The translations under genes and the position numbers were made by a program. This document shows, in pieces, positions 1 through 8,718 of a stretch of 8,966 bases of DNA. Position 1 is the first letter of the stretch. Each line of letters begins with the position of its first letter. This DNA is from Coxiellaceae bacterium (GTDB lineage: Bacteria; Pseudomonadota; Gammaproteobacteria; GCA-013414725), in assembly GCA_013414725.1 (NCBI GenBank), contig CP058706.1, positions 437,227 to 446,192 on the forward strand, given 5' to 3'. A model generated the notes under the pieces. The model did not search any database, was not told the DNA's origin, and saw only the letters and a program-made list of their open reading frames with translations.

Positions 1-308
1 AAAAGATAAAAAGAATGGTGTCAACAAACTTTACAAACTTTATCCAGCAAATGTCCAACTAGTTTATTGGTTACCCTAGCTGCACTGCATCGAGGCGTTC
101 AACAAGACATCAATGCCTGTCTTAAAATGGAATATCAAATTGCTGCCCATTTTCTACGCCATCATGATTTTTATGAAGGAGTCAGGGCTGCTATCATCGA
201 CAAAGATCGTAACCCACGTTGGCAACCCTCAAACTTAGAGGAGGCCAACCAGACATCAATACAGAGGTTTTTGCCCCTGTTACTTATGATCTTGTATTTA
301 TCGATTAG
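1..308 (+). pseudogene. 3-hydroxyisobutyryl-CoA hydrolase, C-terminal part (5' end outside window, two frame slips)
   Basis: This is the 3' end of an enoyl-CoA hydratase/isomerase-superfamily gene of the 3-hydroxyisobutyryl-CoA hydrolase branch, which releases 3-hydroxyisobutyrate from its CoA thioester in cytoplasmic valine breakdown. Frame 1 from about position 10 reads WCQQTLQTLSSKCPTSLLV and then CLKMEYQIAAHF and DFYEGVRAAIIDKDRNPRW, which are hallmark C-terminal motifs of the family (usual length about 350 aa; about 100 are visible). Two single-base losses break the frame. One is in the A run 8-12, before which the reading is KDKK in frame 2. The other is near 251, after which frame 3 gives INTEVFAPVTYDLVFID and a TAG stop at 306-308. 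That ending suits the family, so 308 is the likely true end. Any open reading past 308 in the uncorrected frame is spurious. The gene converges on the giant minus-strand gene, and the two stops overlap. The slips may be sequencing errors. Confidence 0.8.
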
Positions 309-802
309 TAAAGCCCATTATTTTCACACACATTTTCATGGTTTTCCTTGCCGCTGCCTTGTTGTGCGATCGAAGCTTTGCTTGATAAAGACGGTAAAGG
401 CGCAAACAAATCTGTTTTTAAGGACACGATTTTTTGTCCAACTGTTCAATCATAAAAACAATGTCATTGTCATTTTCTTTATTTTTAGGCAGAAGTCCCC
501 GTAATGAAGTTTTGTGGCCCACATACTCTAAGATAATAAGCAAGGCAAATTGCGACTCACGATTGCTTTGTTGAAAAATTGTTTTTAAGAACTGATTATC
601 TGACAAAATTCCTTGAACGGTTAATTTGACTTCATTAAAAGCACTGGCCAATGAATACAACATAAAAAGATAAGGTGTTTTATCTGTTAAACTCTCACTG
701 GTCAACTGCGCAAACAAATCAGCCATTATATTCGGGTCCTTCTGGTAAACTTCGAGAATAACCTCCACAATTTGATGATTTACCCTTACGTCTTCCATAG
801 GT
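305..802 (-). CDS. giant gene, segment 8: C-terminal end with polar tail
   Basis: After a one-base gain at 794-795 the frame runs EDVRVNHQIVEVILEVYQKD, NIMADLFAQLTSES, YLFMLYSLASAFNEVKL and LLIILEYVGHKTSLRG. At the 6-A coding-strand run 430-435 the uncorrected frame stops after KKSCP (TAA at 418-420). One added A continues it as KKIVSLKTDLFAPLPSLSSK, ASIAQQGSGKENHENVCENN and GLY, ending at TAA 305-307. The tail is hydrophilic, with glutamates at -6, -10 and -13 and Leu at -2, a composition seen in C-terminal signals of Dot/Icm substrates. LFAQL recurs from segment 7. The ATG at 820-822 lacks a ribosome binding site and is not taken as a gene start. Confidence 0.65.
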
Positions 803-2682
803 GAGAATGAAATAGACAGCATCGGATACTGGTGTTTTGGATAGCACCAGGCGGAAAAAGTGAATAATAAAGGCCTTGCAATATTTGCAAGGAGGTTTTT
901 CCGCCAAAGAACTTAGATAGACCTGTTTATTGATAAACCATGATTTTATTAACTTTTTAATCTGCCGGGTTTTTTCCGATGAATCCTGATGTGCTCGCAA
1001 AAGTAACTGAATAAATAGGCAATAGATATAAAATCATCGTCAGTCTGTTTTAATACGCAGAGTTTCTGTATGTCAATTATGCCTGCTTCATAATTGTAAG
1101 CATTGAAAAATGTCGTCAGAATCCTGTCGATGTCAAATCTCGGCGAGGCATTATTTACCTTAATTTTCTCTAAATGAAAATCAATTAATCCCAACAATAT
1201 ATTTAACAAAAAAATAGGTTCTTCCGAGTAATCTTTTTGGTCACCATAGGCAGAGAATAGATGACCTAATGTTGAAACAGAGCTCAACTCTAAGAAAAAT
1301 TGCAAAAACAAGCCGTACATTTCCATATTTTTTGAGTTAAGTTGAGCAAATAACTCAAAAGGCAACCTTTGATTGGACTCATGCTGGCATAGAACGACCA
1401 AGGTGATGAGGCTCTTACGGCATTCAAAGTCAGCTTTCAGCGCTGCTTTTCTTAATGACAGCAACAATTCTTTGATATCAATCTGCATACCTTGGCTTTT
1501 TGCTTGGCAAAAGTAGCAGAAATTAGCCTATGCAAAGAGCGGTTATTTTTTCAGTCCTTGACTAGAAAAATAATTTACTCTTACCAATCTAGCAATCTGC
1601 TGTATTAACTCCTCCGTCGGGAGCCCCTCACACAGCATCTTACGAATCCTGATGACGCTTGTGGCTGCGTCACTATCTGGCAATGCATTAAATGCATCAT
1701 GTAGATCATGCAAACTTGAAATAGGGAGCTTTGGCATTAAAGTAATAATGGCAGGATAGACAGCACTCATCAGCAATATATACCGATGATCATATTCTCT
1801 GTTGGCCAATTTTTTGATTAGATCAAATACAAAAACTTGATAGTGCTTATTCTTTCCGATAATTAACATAAAAATATAAGCTATTTCTGCCAAAATATGG
1901 CTCGATGGTTGCGCGAACGAATAGTCAAAAACTTGATATAACTGGTTGAATTCGTATAAAGAAAACTTTTTCACCATTTTGGCTAAGAAGCGCAAATAAT
2001 TGATTGGATACTTGGCTGTCTTCAATTCCTCAATCAAAATGCTAATGGTTTTTTATTATTTAAGCAATCTGCCATAGATAATACAACAGCAATACAATTT
2101 GATTCCGACGTTGACTTGAGCGACATTTGCTTCATTAATGCCTGGAATGCAGTGATTGCCGAAGCTTCATCTTTTTGGCGACGATATCTAATGCCCACGC
2201 CATATAGTAACAATCCGTCTCAATTTGAGAAGCAGGCGGCATCCCATCATAAAATTGCCTGATTTTTCGCACCAATTCACAAGCATCATTAGTCATGACA
2301 CCTGATACCACCAGCTTTTTTAGCTCATTGAACAGAGAATGATAATTACCAATAAATCGTTGCATCCCTTTAGCAATCTCGGGATAACTTCTTTCTGAAA
2401 AAGAATATTTGGCATCAATTCTTATGAGCTCTTCTATTCCTCCCACGGCCAAAACAGCACTATTCGATAAGTTTTCTCTGAATTTTTTGATGGCTTCAAA
2501 ATAATTTCTCGCATTTTTGCTAAATCTTCAGCTTTATCGAAAGACTCTTTTAAACGTTTCGAAAAATCATCAAAGCCTGTTGCTCCCTTAAATTGGTTTT
2601 TGACGTAATTATTATCTATAAATTGAGCAAGGCTCTGCTGAATTGAATGGCTGACGATGTACGGATAGTACTGCATCAATGG
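803..2682 (-). CDS. giant gene, segment 7: long helical, solenoid-like C-terminal region
   Basis: Seven joined pieces give about 630 residues, rich in leucine and predicted by eye to be almost all helix. Examples are PLMQYYPYIVSHSIQQSLAQ, KNARNYFEAIKKFRENLSNS, GGIEELIRIDAKYSFSERSY, KYPINYLRFLAKMVKKF, MQIDIKELLLSLRKAALKAD and LPFELFAQLNSKN. Slips lie at 2514-2518, 2172-2176, 2049-2054, 1546-1551, 1490-1491 and 999-1002, nearly all in A/T runs, and each correction joins helix to helix. A C-x2-C (PPCKYCKAF) sits near 885. ATG at 1486-1488 has no good ribosome binding site in front of it, so I do not call a separate gene there. The role is unknown; alpha-solenoid binding surfaces are typical of such sequence. 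Confidence 0.6.
850..905. repeat. nested inverted repeat inside coding sequence
   Basis: Perfect 10-base arms GGCGGAAAAA (850-859) and TTTTTCCGCC (896-905) enclose a perfect 8-base hairpin, CCTTGCAA (874-881), loop TAT, TTGCAAGG (885-892). A third small hairpin, CTGGTG (829-834) with CACCAG (845-850), abuts the left arm. The minus-strand frame is open through all of it. On the plus strand the inner hairpin is followed by AGG and five T, so it could act as a weak antisense terminator. It is not recognised as a known repeat family. Confidence 0.6.
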
Positions 2683-3105
2683 CTTATGTTTGATTTGAAC
2701 TTTTCACAATTTGATATATCAACTTGCTTTAGTGACGGCACATGAATTTTTAATAAGTCCAAGTTTGGGCAAGCTTGAATTTTTAACTCCCTCAAATGAA
2801 GGGCATCAAACTGAACCATTGTGATCTGACAATTTCTAATATGTAAAATCTTCAATCTTTTAGTTGCAATTGCTCATCTAACATAACGCCTATTAAGCGT
2901 TCAATGCCTATATTATTTAAATAAAGCATCCGTAGACTATTGAATTTCTCCAGCACAAAATGGATGCCTTCCTGAGAAACATTGGGACAATTTTGCAGGT
3001 CCAGCAAGGACAAATGAGTGCTTTTGCCAAGATTTGCTTTAACGTTTTATCAGTCAACCAGTCGCAGTTACTTATCTTCAATTTATTGTAATTATGCGAT
3101 GACAT
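2683..3105 (-). CDS. giant gene, segment 6: second leucine-rich-repeat block (LRR2)
   Basis: In one uncorrected frame this looks like a 62-residue peptide. With one A added at 3022-3025 and another at 2858-2861 it becomes a clean run of cysteine-type LRRs: LKISNCDWLTDKTL, LSLLDLQNCPNVSQEGI, LRMLYLNNIGIERL, LKILHIRNCQITMVQF, LRELKIQACPNLDLL and LKQVDISNCEKF, about residues 1809-1945. It aligns without gaps to LRR1 over 55 residues starting at the first Cys (CEALTD against CDWLTD), with about 15 identities counted by hand. It is a protein-binding solenoid. Correcting the two slips is what reveals the domain, so the uncorrected reading frames in this part should be ignored. Confidence 0.75.
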
Positions 3106-3645
3106 TATTTTTATAAAGCGGGCACTTTGATTTTCACCTTCTTGTGCCGACAGTTTGCTAAAATCGGCAAATAAAGCAAATTTATTGGCATGGTCATGGC
3201 CTGCAATAATATTTTCTGCGGGCCGATACGGAGAAAAACCGCAAAATCTTTCGTGGCTTCAACAAAAGAAAAGGTCTTCTTCTGAGTGAGTGACCACAGT
3301 TTACTGACAGATTGTATACTCATCATTGCCTGCGGTAAGATCTGTTTCCCAAATAACGTCGCAACGGTGCTCCCTGGGCCATTGCTCGTTTTTGCCAAAA
3401 GTACTGGCCTTTTGGTTTAATTCGTCAAAAATTTCCTGTAATGACAAAGTGTTTCGGGTTGCAAGCAAATTTTGTGTGCGTAAAAATCCCACTTTTAGCC
3501 AGGCAAGCCCGGTTTCCAAATATAAATCTGGAGTAAATGGCAAACTGTGATTTTCTGCATTGATTGAACTTAACTCGTTCAAGGTGAATAGCCGTGAAAA
3601 GATTTTATTTTTGGCAATATTGTGCTGCTCCAACCATAAGACAAC
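3106..3645 (-). CDS. giant gene, segment 5: linker between kinase and LRR2
   Basis: After a one-base loss near 3648 the text continues VVLWLEQHNIAKNKIFSRLF, YLETGLAWLKVGFLRTQNLL and LSLQEIFDELNQKASTFGKN. Around 3390 to 3348 the best reading needs two losses: GAPLRRYL in the third frame, then GKQILPQAMMSIQSVSKLW. A third loss near 3220 gives FLRIGPAENIIAGHDHANKF, ALFADFSKLSAQE and RFIKIMSSHNYNKLKISNCD, which runs into LRR2. This mostly helical part probably completes the kinase C-lobe. The 3390-3348 stretch is the least certain join in the gene. Confidence 0.6.
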
Positions 3646-5252
3646 AGATCAAAGTCTATTGCCAATAAAAACTCAAGATAAGGCCGTGAGTCTTGCTGCA
3701 TCTTTTCTGGAAAAACAAATAAACAGCTATTAATACCATCGTGATCATCAGTGGCATCGGACTCCAGATAAACATCTGCATCAACATTGGTTAGATTACC
3801 TTTTGCATCTACAATAATATTTCCAAAATGACTGTCGCCCGCTTTTGCAAAAATATCAAAGAAAGCCATTAAGGCATATGAACGAGGATTTGGAAATAAC
3901 TCAGTATTCTGCTGCTGCATCGATTGCTGCAAAGTCATACCTTTCACTGTTTCAGAAATCAGAATAGGTATCACCCGCGGGCTTTTTTTCGGATAATGAA
4001 TAGTCATCTTAGCCAATGTTTGGGCCGGAGCGCCTTCCCCAACAAGCGTAACATGAGTATCAATATGGCATAACTCATGGCTGGACGATTTGGCCGTTCT
4101 TTCAAAAATAGGTCCACGCCGTTAACATTATTCAAATGCAACACAATATGTTGGTTTTTATGCCCAGTGTCAGTAGACCGCAAGCCATTTTTTTGACATT
4201 TAAAATAGTATCGACAAGTTCTGGCTTGAGATAACATTTAACAGACTGGTTATTATTATCTGGATATTCCAATGTTACATAAGAATCTGTATCTGGTTGG
4301 TCTGCTTGAGTAATTTTTTCAATTTGAGAAAACAGTCTATTGAAAACCAATCGTTCTTGTTGACGCCAACCCAGATTATTGGGAACAGCGGCCAGTTTCG
4401 TTGACCAATGCTGCAATATTGCCGAATTATTATTATCGTTTTCATCGGTAAAGGCGGTCAAAACATCAATTAAATGGGAACGTAGCTCTTCTGGTAAGAG
4501 CCGGTAATAGTCCTCTAATACGGTAGCCATGGTTGCTTCATGCACTAGTTTCCGTACCAAAACTTGCATTGCTTTGAGCCAATCTACATCATAAGCCTCT
4601 GGTTCAAGTAATTTGAGGCGAGAGCAAAGGTAAGGCACCAATAAATGACCCGGCTGAGTCAGATTCGTCATGACAATTGTTTGTTGAACAGCAATGTGAC
4701 TGTCAACAAACTCTAATCGCACGGTTTCTTGATTTCGAGTCAACATAAATTGATGAACAAAAATAAGAACTGGTTTGTCATTTACAAAGACTTGTTTTGT
4801 GCCATCGTTGTTTTGCACATGATGTAATTTGACCATTGCTTTTAGCAGTACTTGTCCTGGGCTGATAACGCTATATTGTAAGCTCAATGATTGCTCTAAT
4901 ACTTGCAACCCAAAAATGGCTTCTAATAACGGTTTTTGTAAAGCTGTTGTTTGTTCGAGCAAGGATGGCAGTAAATGGCTTTGCAGACCTGTCAACAAAG
5001 CAGGATCGGCACCGCATTGAAGAAAATCATGATAAAATGCAGTGACTATATCTTCGGCAAAGCCATGATAATAATGACCGGTGGTTGGACTGACAAAATT
5101 AACAATGTATGCGACAGTTTTCAATGCTTGTTCATTGCTGGTGATTAGCATCGGTTGCAATGGAATTTCAATCGGTGTCAGACCTGCCGTAGAGTTTTTA
5201 TTTAAAAATACAAAGGGTATATACTCGGCATCAATCGGTTTAACAGCGAAAA
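3646..5252 (-). CDS. giant gene, segment 4: beta segment B and PI3/PI4-kinase-like catalytic domain
   Basis: The largest uninterrupted stretch (5252 to about 4190) holds the second beta segment, PVLIFVHQFMLTRNQETVRL to MTNLT, about residues 1205-1285. A 7-A run at 4188-4194 and a slip near 4077 then lead into a kinase-like core. VDLFLKERPNRPAME carries a candidate ATP-binding lysine (about K1473), followed by GEGAPAQTLAKM and then AGDSHFGNIIVDAKGNLTN (G about 1561, D1562, H1564, N1567), and VDADVYLE (D1580). The spacing of 13 residues from the catalytic-loop asparagine to the metal-binding aspartate, with a glycine at +7, equals that of PI3/PI4 kinases (GDRHNxNI to IDFG). DFG is replaced by DAD. 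The substrate may be a lipid or a protein. The fold assignment is my inference from motif order and spacing. Confidence 0.7.
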
Positions 5253-6309
5253 ATGACGCAATAGACGGTAATGGTTTTCTGGTAAGCTGACATGGACTGC
5301 ATCGTTGGCATCAGGCAAGTGAAAATAAATTTGGCGATTTTGTTTATACAACATAAATAGCGTTTCAGCCACATGCTGTGCCTTGTTGTTTTCTGCGTTT
5401 TTAAGCGCTCTTTTGCCACTTCAGCATACAATGGATCTGGTTTAAAAATTTCAACTCCGGATCCAACAAACTTAGGTCACCGCTACTAAGCTGTGTCATT
5501 TCTCGGATCATTCGTTCTTTTAATTCTCGTAACGGCAATATTGCCTGCATTGCGGGCGTAAAATATACATTTGCGCTTAATTCCAGTAACGTCAAATCAC
5601 TGCTCAAGCGAAAACTGGCCTGAAGCACGCCCAATGGTGCCGCCGGATCCGCCTTATAAGTTTCATAATATTTTTTATCATTAATCTTAATTATCTCTGA
5701 ATATTGATTCAGAACCATCGAACCATCTTGCAACGGCAAGATATCAAAATAATTTTTAATGCCAAGCTGAATCTTTAGGCTATACTCGATGAATATTTTC
5801 AATAAACCAATGATCTCTGAAAAAGACATCATTGCGCTTACCATCATTGTTGCCTTGATTAAATTTAGCGAAAACAAACCAGATTTGTAGCTGGCTCAAT
5901 GGCAAACGTTCAATAATTTGCAACAGAAACTCACGAAATTCCGGTTGCGACATGCTGGCAAACTGCTGGTTTATTTTCTGAAAGTTCAACCCCATTAGTG
6001 GGACAAGAATGGAGCGATAAGCGTCCTGAAAAGAATTGTCAATATTTCTACGCAGTCCCTCTAAGATGTCTTCACGGGCAAAGCGTCCTGATTGCAACAG
6101 CTTACTTGGTTTGTCAGGATAAAATCCTTGGTGTAAACGCGCAAGGCTGTCACAGTCAAACACCAAAAAGTCTGGAGATCTTTTGCATGCTGAATAAAAT
6201 ACGGATTGCCCGTGAAGCTATTAAAATAAACCCCAGTTTATCTTCAGCTTGAGTAGTTGTATTCACTAACAATGGAACTAACACATCTCTTACTAAATTA
6301 CGATATTGA
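5250..6309 (-). CDS. giant gene, segment 3: middle helical region of unknown function
   Basis: Six open pieces are joined here, at about 6210, 5822, 5457, 5412 and 5251. The reading includes NLVRDVLVPLLVNTTTQAED, then after the slip QSVFYSACKRSPDFLVFDCD, QFASMSQPEFREFLLQI, KNYFDILPLQDGSMVLNQY, PLYAEVAKRALKNAENNKAQ and YFHLPDANDAVHVSLPENHY. It covers about residues 735-1090 and mixes helices with short strands. I recognise no domain, catalytic motif, signal peptide or membrane segment. It links LRR1 to the second beta segment and the kinase. Frame joining is slightly less certain here than elsewhere, because two of the joins (near 6310 and 5412) could be placed a few bases either way. Confidence 0.6.
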
Positions 6310-7245
6310 ATTGTTGTGAAACTGAATCGTATGACTGCCTGTGCATAGGCATTAATTTTTGTTGTGTTTCATTGGTGTACCTTTCCCTCGTGGAAAGCAA
6401 ATGAATGCTTGTGGCCAATGCTTTTGCAAAATCTGAAGCAATATTGTCTTGATTTTGATAAATCACTGCTGCAATAGCTTGCCTCAATTCAGTGGATTCA
6501 TATTGTCGCAACTCGACAGAATCACTATTATTGTCATTGATATCAGCGTCTGGTAACACTATTTCAGTTTCTGGAGGGAAAACCGAATGAAATAAATCTT
6601 GCACATCTTTATCTCGATTACGATATATTGCCGCATAACGTTTATCGACTACTAAATGCAAGCAGCCATCGAAATTTACCGTGTGCAATTGTTTGGCGTT
6701 TAATTCAAGTTCTTTGAGTTGCTGACAATTCTCCAGGTCCAATGTCGTCAATTGGAACGCCTTTAGTTTAATTATGCTGACCGCTGTATTTTGCAAGTCG
6801 AGTTGTTGTAGATGCGGTAATTTCACCGCTACAGATAAAACCCTAAAGTATCTTTAGCAAATTTTTTGACGCCTGTGAAACTCATATTGAGCTGACGTAA
6901 TTGTGGACAATACTGTTCTAAAATCGGCAACATTTTTTCTGTAATATTGGGGCAATGGCTTACGTTTAAATAAACTAAATTGGGTGATGACTTGACCATC
7001 GCCATTAACAGGTCATCCGTCAATGCCTCACAATGATCTAATTTAAGCACAACATAGGAAATGCCCGACATTGCATTCAATAGAGCAGTTTGTTGCTGTA
7101 AATCTTTTACTTCACTTGGAACAATCGTGTTTAGCGCAGCACTAACATCGATAAAAGTTACCAATGCTTGCTCACTTTGGTCTAATAGAAAATTTCTGCA
7201 GCCATAATGCTGCTGATAAAAATTCCATAATTTCAGCGCCAAAAA
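6310..7245 (-). CDS. giant gene, segment 2: first cysteine-type leucine-rich-repeat block (LRR1)
   Basis: Two open segments join at the CCC at 6841-6843. Repeats of the cysteine-containing LRR type, the kind found in FBXL and AMN1 proteins, run through about residues 481-625. Examples are LKLDHCEALTDDLL, LVYLNVSHCPNITEKML, LRQLNMSFTGVKKF, LQQLDLQNT, LTTLDLENCQQLKELEL and LHTVNFDGC. Such repeats form a curved solenoid that binds protein partners. No F-box is visible in front of them. The rest of the segment (to about residue 735) is polar and helical, ending SYDSVSQQF before the frame changes near 6310. Confidence is high for the LRR assignment. The partner is unknown. Confidence 0.8.
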
Positions 7246-8513
7246 TCAGCTGATTCATTGACTTTTGTTAGGTTTGTTACTACTGATTGATGCAACATGA
7301 ATTGGCTTAAACTTACACTCACCTTAATCTCATCTTGAACTACTCTGAGACGATATTGATTAGTGATGACCAATAAAGGCTGCTGGCCTTGGGACGTATT
7401 GCTCATCTGAATATCTTTAGGAGACACGTACAGATAGACAATTTCAGTGATGCTTAATTGATTATTAGCTTCAGCTTGCCATTGTAGCCTTCTATTGGCC
7501 GCATAAACAGTCACAGCCAATGTTTTCTCCAACGATTGCAAAAGAATATGATTAGTTCTGTCACTGGCAGCGATAAACGAATGATTTTGTAATATTGCTA
7601 TTAAACTGGGCGATATTTTAGCTTTCTCTAAAGCATGGTCAAACGCTTGCAAGGCATTTTGAAACCCTTGTTCACTGTAACGCTCTTTTGTGACAGGATC
7701 TTCAAATTGCAATATTTTGCTAAATTGCATCAATGTTTGAATTTTTGGTTCTTGGCTATGGGTCATGGCAAGAGAACAATGATCAGCATTGTGATCAACG
7801 GCAGGAAGCCTCGGCAACCCCATTGTAGCAGGCCCCCGTTGGCTTGGTGTTAATGAGCAAAATACTTGATAGTTTTCTGCCACGCTTGGCATTGGCTTAT
7901 TGCTATATTTTAACAGCAAACAAAGTTCTTCTAATACTTGTTTAACCAGAAGGAAAACTTCTTTTCGTTCCGCTTTTATCTGGTTTTTTCCTTGGACAAA
8001 TCTTTTGTATCTCTGTAGTACCAAAACCTTTGATATAGTTCAGAATTTATTTTGCTGTATTCACTAGGCAAAATGGATAATGCAATAGTGCCTATTTGTA
8101 AAACACTGACATGCGTTTCTTTACTGTCAAGCTTGTTCTCTAAACTGTAATAATTGGCAAGGAACTGAGGATGTTGCAGGTAGATTACTAAAGTGGCCTG
8201 CAATGCGGTTGCTAAATCATCAGCATATTCATTAATTTTTTTCTAATAATTGAAATTCATCAGAATCTTCCGGCAATATTTTAGGTTTTATCAACTCCCG
8301 TTGCAGGTTAAGTGCACGATCACTCAATAAATCAAGATAGCTTTCCAAAGGTTGGCATTTTTCTATGTCCAATAAGAAATGCGCCAAATGCACATGCGAT
8401 GTTGCTTTTAACAAAATGTCCTGAATCAATTGCCGACGTATATCTTCGTTAAGCAGCGTGCTTTTTCGGCCTAGTTGTTCGATTTGATTGAGTAGCGGAT
8501 TAAACTCTAACAT
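7246..8513 (-). CDS. giant gene, segment 1: helical N-terminus and beta-rich segment A
   Basis: Three open segments (8237-8513, about 7985-8240 and 7246-7985) join at a 7-A run and a 6-A run on the coding strand into residues 1 to about 425. The start reads MLEFNPLLNQIEQLGRKS. The first 330 residues or so look strongly alpha-helical and polar, with no signal peptide and no membrane segment, so a cytoplasmic origin fits. After the first join the text runs LLEKINEYADDLATAL, and after the second KEKNQIKAERKEV, both natural. From about residue 364 to 425 comes a beta-rich stretch, PLLVITNQYRLRVVQDEIKV and on to VVTNLT, which recurs later in the same protein (segment B). No family is recognised for the N-terminus. 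Confidence 0.7.
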
Positions 8514-8718
8514 AAGGATTGTCTCTTGATTACACAGGACCTAGTCTTACTCATTTGATCGAGGCGGGAAAAGAAGACTTAAAATTTGAACGCTAGTTAT
8601 ATAAAAATAACCGTACTGTGGTAGGCATCAAGCCTAAATGCGATCTCCCCTATCGCTCAAGACCAGAAAAACTTATCTATTTTATTACAATAATGTACCT
8701 GCGGAGTTATTTAGGATC
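8514..8718. other. intergenic region between tRNA-Met and the giant gene
   Basis: No gene is seen here. Two small hairpins are visible: TAGGC/GCCTA (8622-8626 with 8632-8636) and GCGAT/ATCGC (8640-8644 with 8652-8656). Neither is followed by a convincing T run on the minus strand. An AT-rich tract on the minus strand (8596-8610, containing TATATAAC) is a possible -10 element for the giant gene, without a good -35. I saw no copy of the tRNA 3' end here. Confidence 0.4.

Larger units (their letters stand above)
305..8513 (-). pseudogene. giant LRR / PI3-4-kinase-like protein gene (about 2,741 aa), split by about 27 frame slips
   Basis: I read this as one gene rather than twenty small ones. Each open segment ends where another frame continues with sensible protein, and adding or removing one base joins them. 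Slip sites (+ coordinates): 8236-8242, 7984-7989, 7241-7245, 6841-6843, about 6310, 6209-6211, 5820-5824, 5457-5458, 5411-5414, 5249-5253, 4188-4194, about 4077, about 3648, about 3387, 3348-3350, about 3220, 3022-3025, 2858-2861, 2684-2685, 2514-2518, 2172-2176, 2049-2054, 1546-1551, 1490-1491, 999-1002, 794-795, 430-435. Most are single-base runs and about 22 are losses. The start is ATG at 8511-8513: an in-frame TAG lies upstream, and only a weak AAGAGA stands in ribosome-binding position. The corrected stop is TAA at 305-307. Domain order: helical N-terminus, beta segment A, LRR1, helical middle, beta segment B, kinase, LRR2, helical C-terminus. I do not recognise the protein by name. A secreted effector is the best inference. 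It is either an intact gene with sequencing indels or a very young pseudogene. Confidence 0.8.

Noticed and set aside
309..504. Continuation of the plus-strand hydrolase frame past 308
   Set aside because: After 308 it no longer resembles the family and lies over the C-terminal coding part of the giant minus-strand gene. The family-like ending is in frame 3 at 306-308.
400..720. 13-base direct repeat GCGCAAACAAATC at 400-412 and 708-720
   Set aside because: Both copies encode Asp-Leu-Phe-Ala in the corrected frames; probably similar codons rather than a DNA element.
7080..7260. An F-box before LRR1, as in FBXL-like effectors
   Set aside because: No LP-x-E type F-box motif is visible in the 60-80 residues before the first repeat.
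3326..7853. Plus-strand open frames at 3326-3550, 4829-5020, 5081-5290, 5998-6252 and 7635-7853
   Set aside because: They have no ribosome binding sites, unlikely compositions and full overlap with well-supported minus-strand coding sequence. They are antisense shadows.
305..8513. Programmed ribosomal frameshifting
   Set aside because: About 27 slips, of both signs and without a common slippery heptamer or downstream structure, cannot all be programmed.
305..8513. An operon of about twenty small genes
   Set aside because: Most pieces lack ribosome binding sites, several would need TTG starts, and the protein text flows across every junction after one-base repair.
8622..8656. Rho-independent terminator after tRNA-Met
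   Set aside because: The two hairpins have only five base pairs each and no T tract follows directly on the minus strand.
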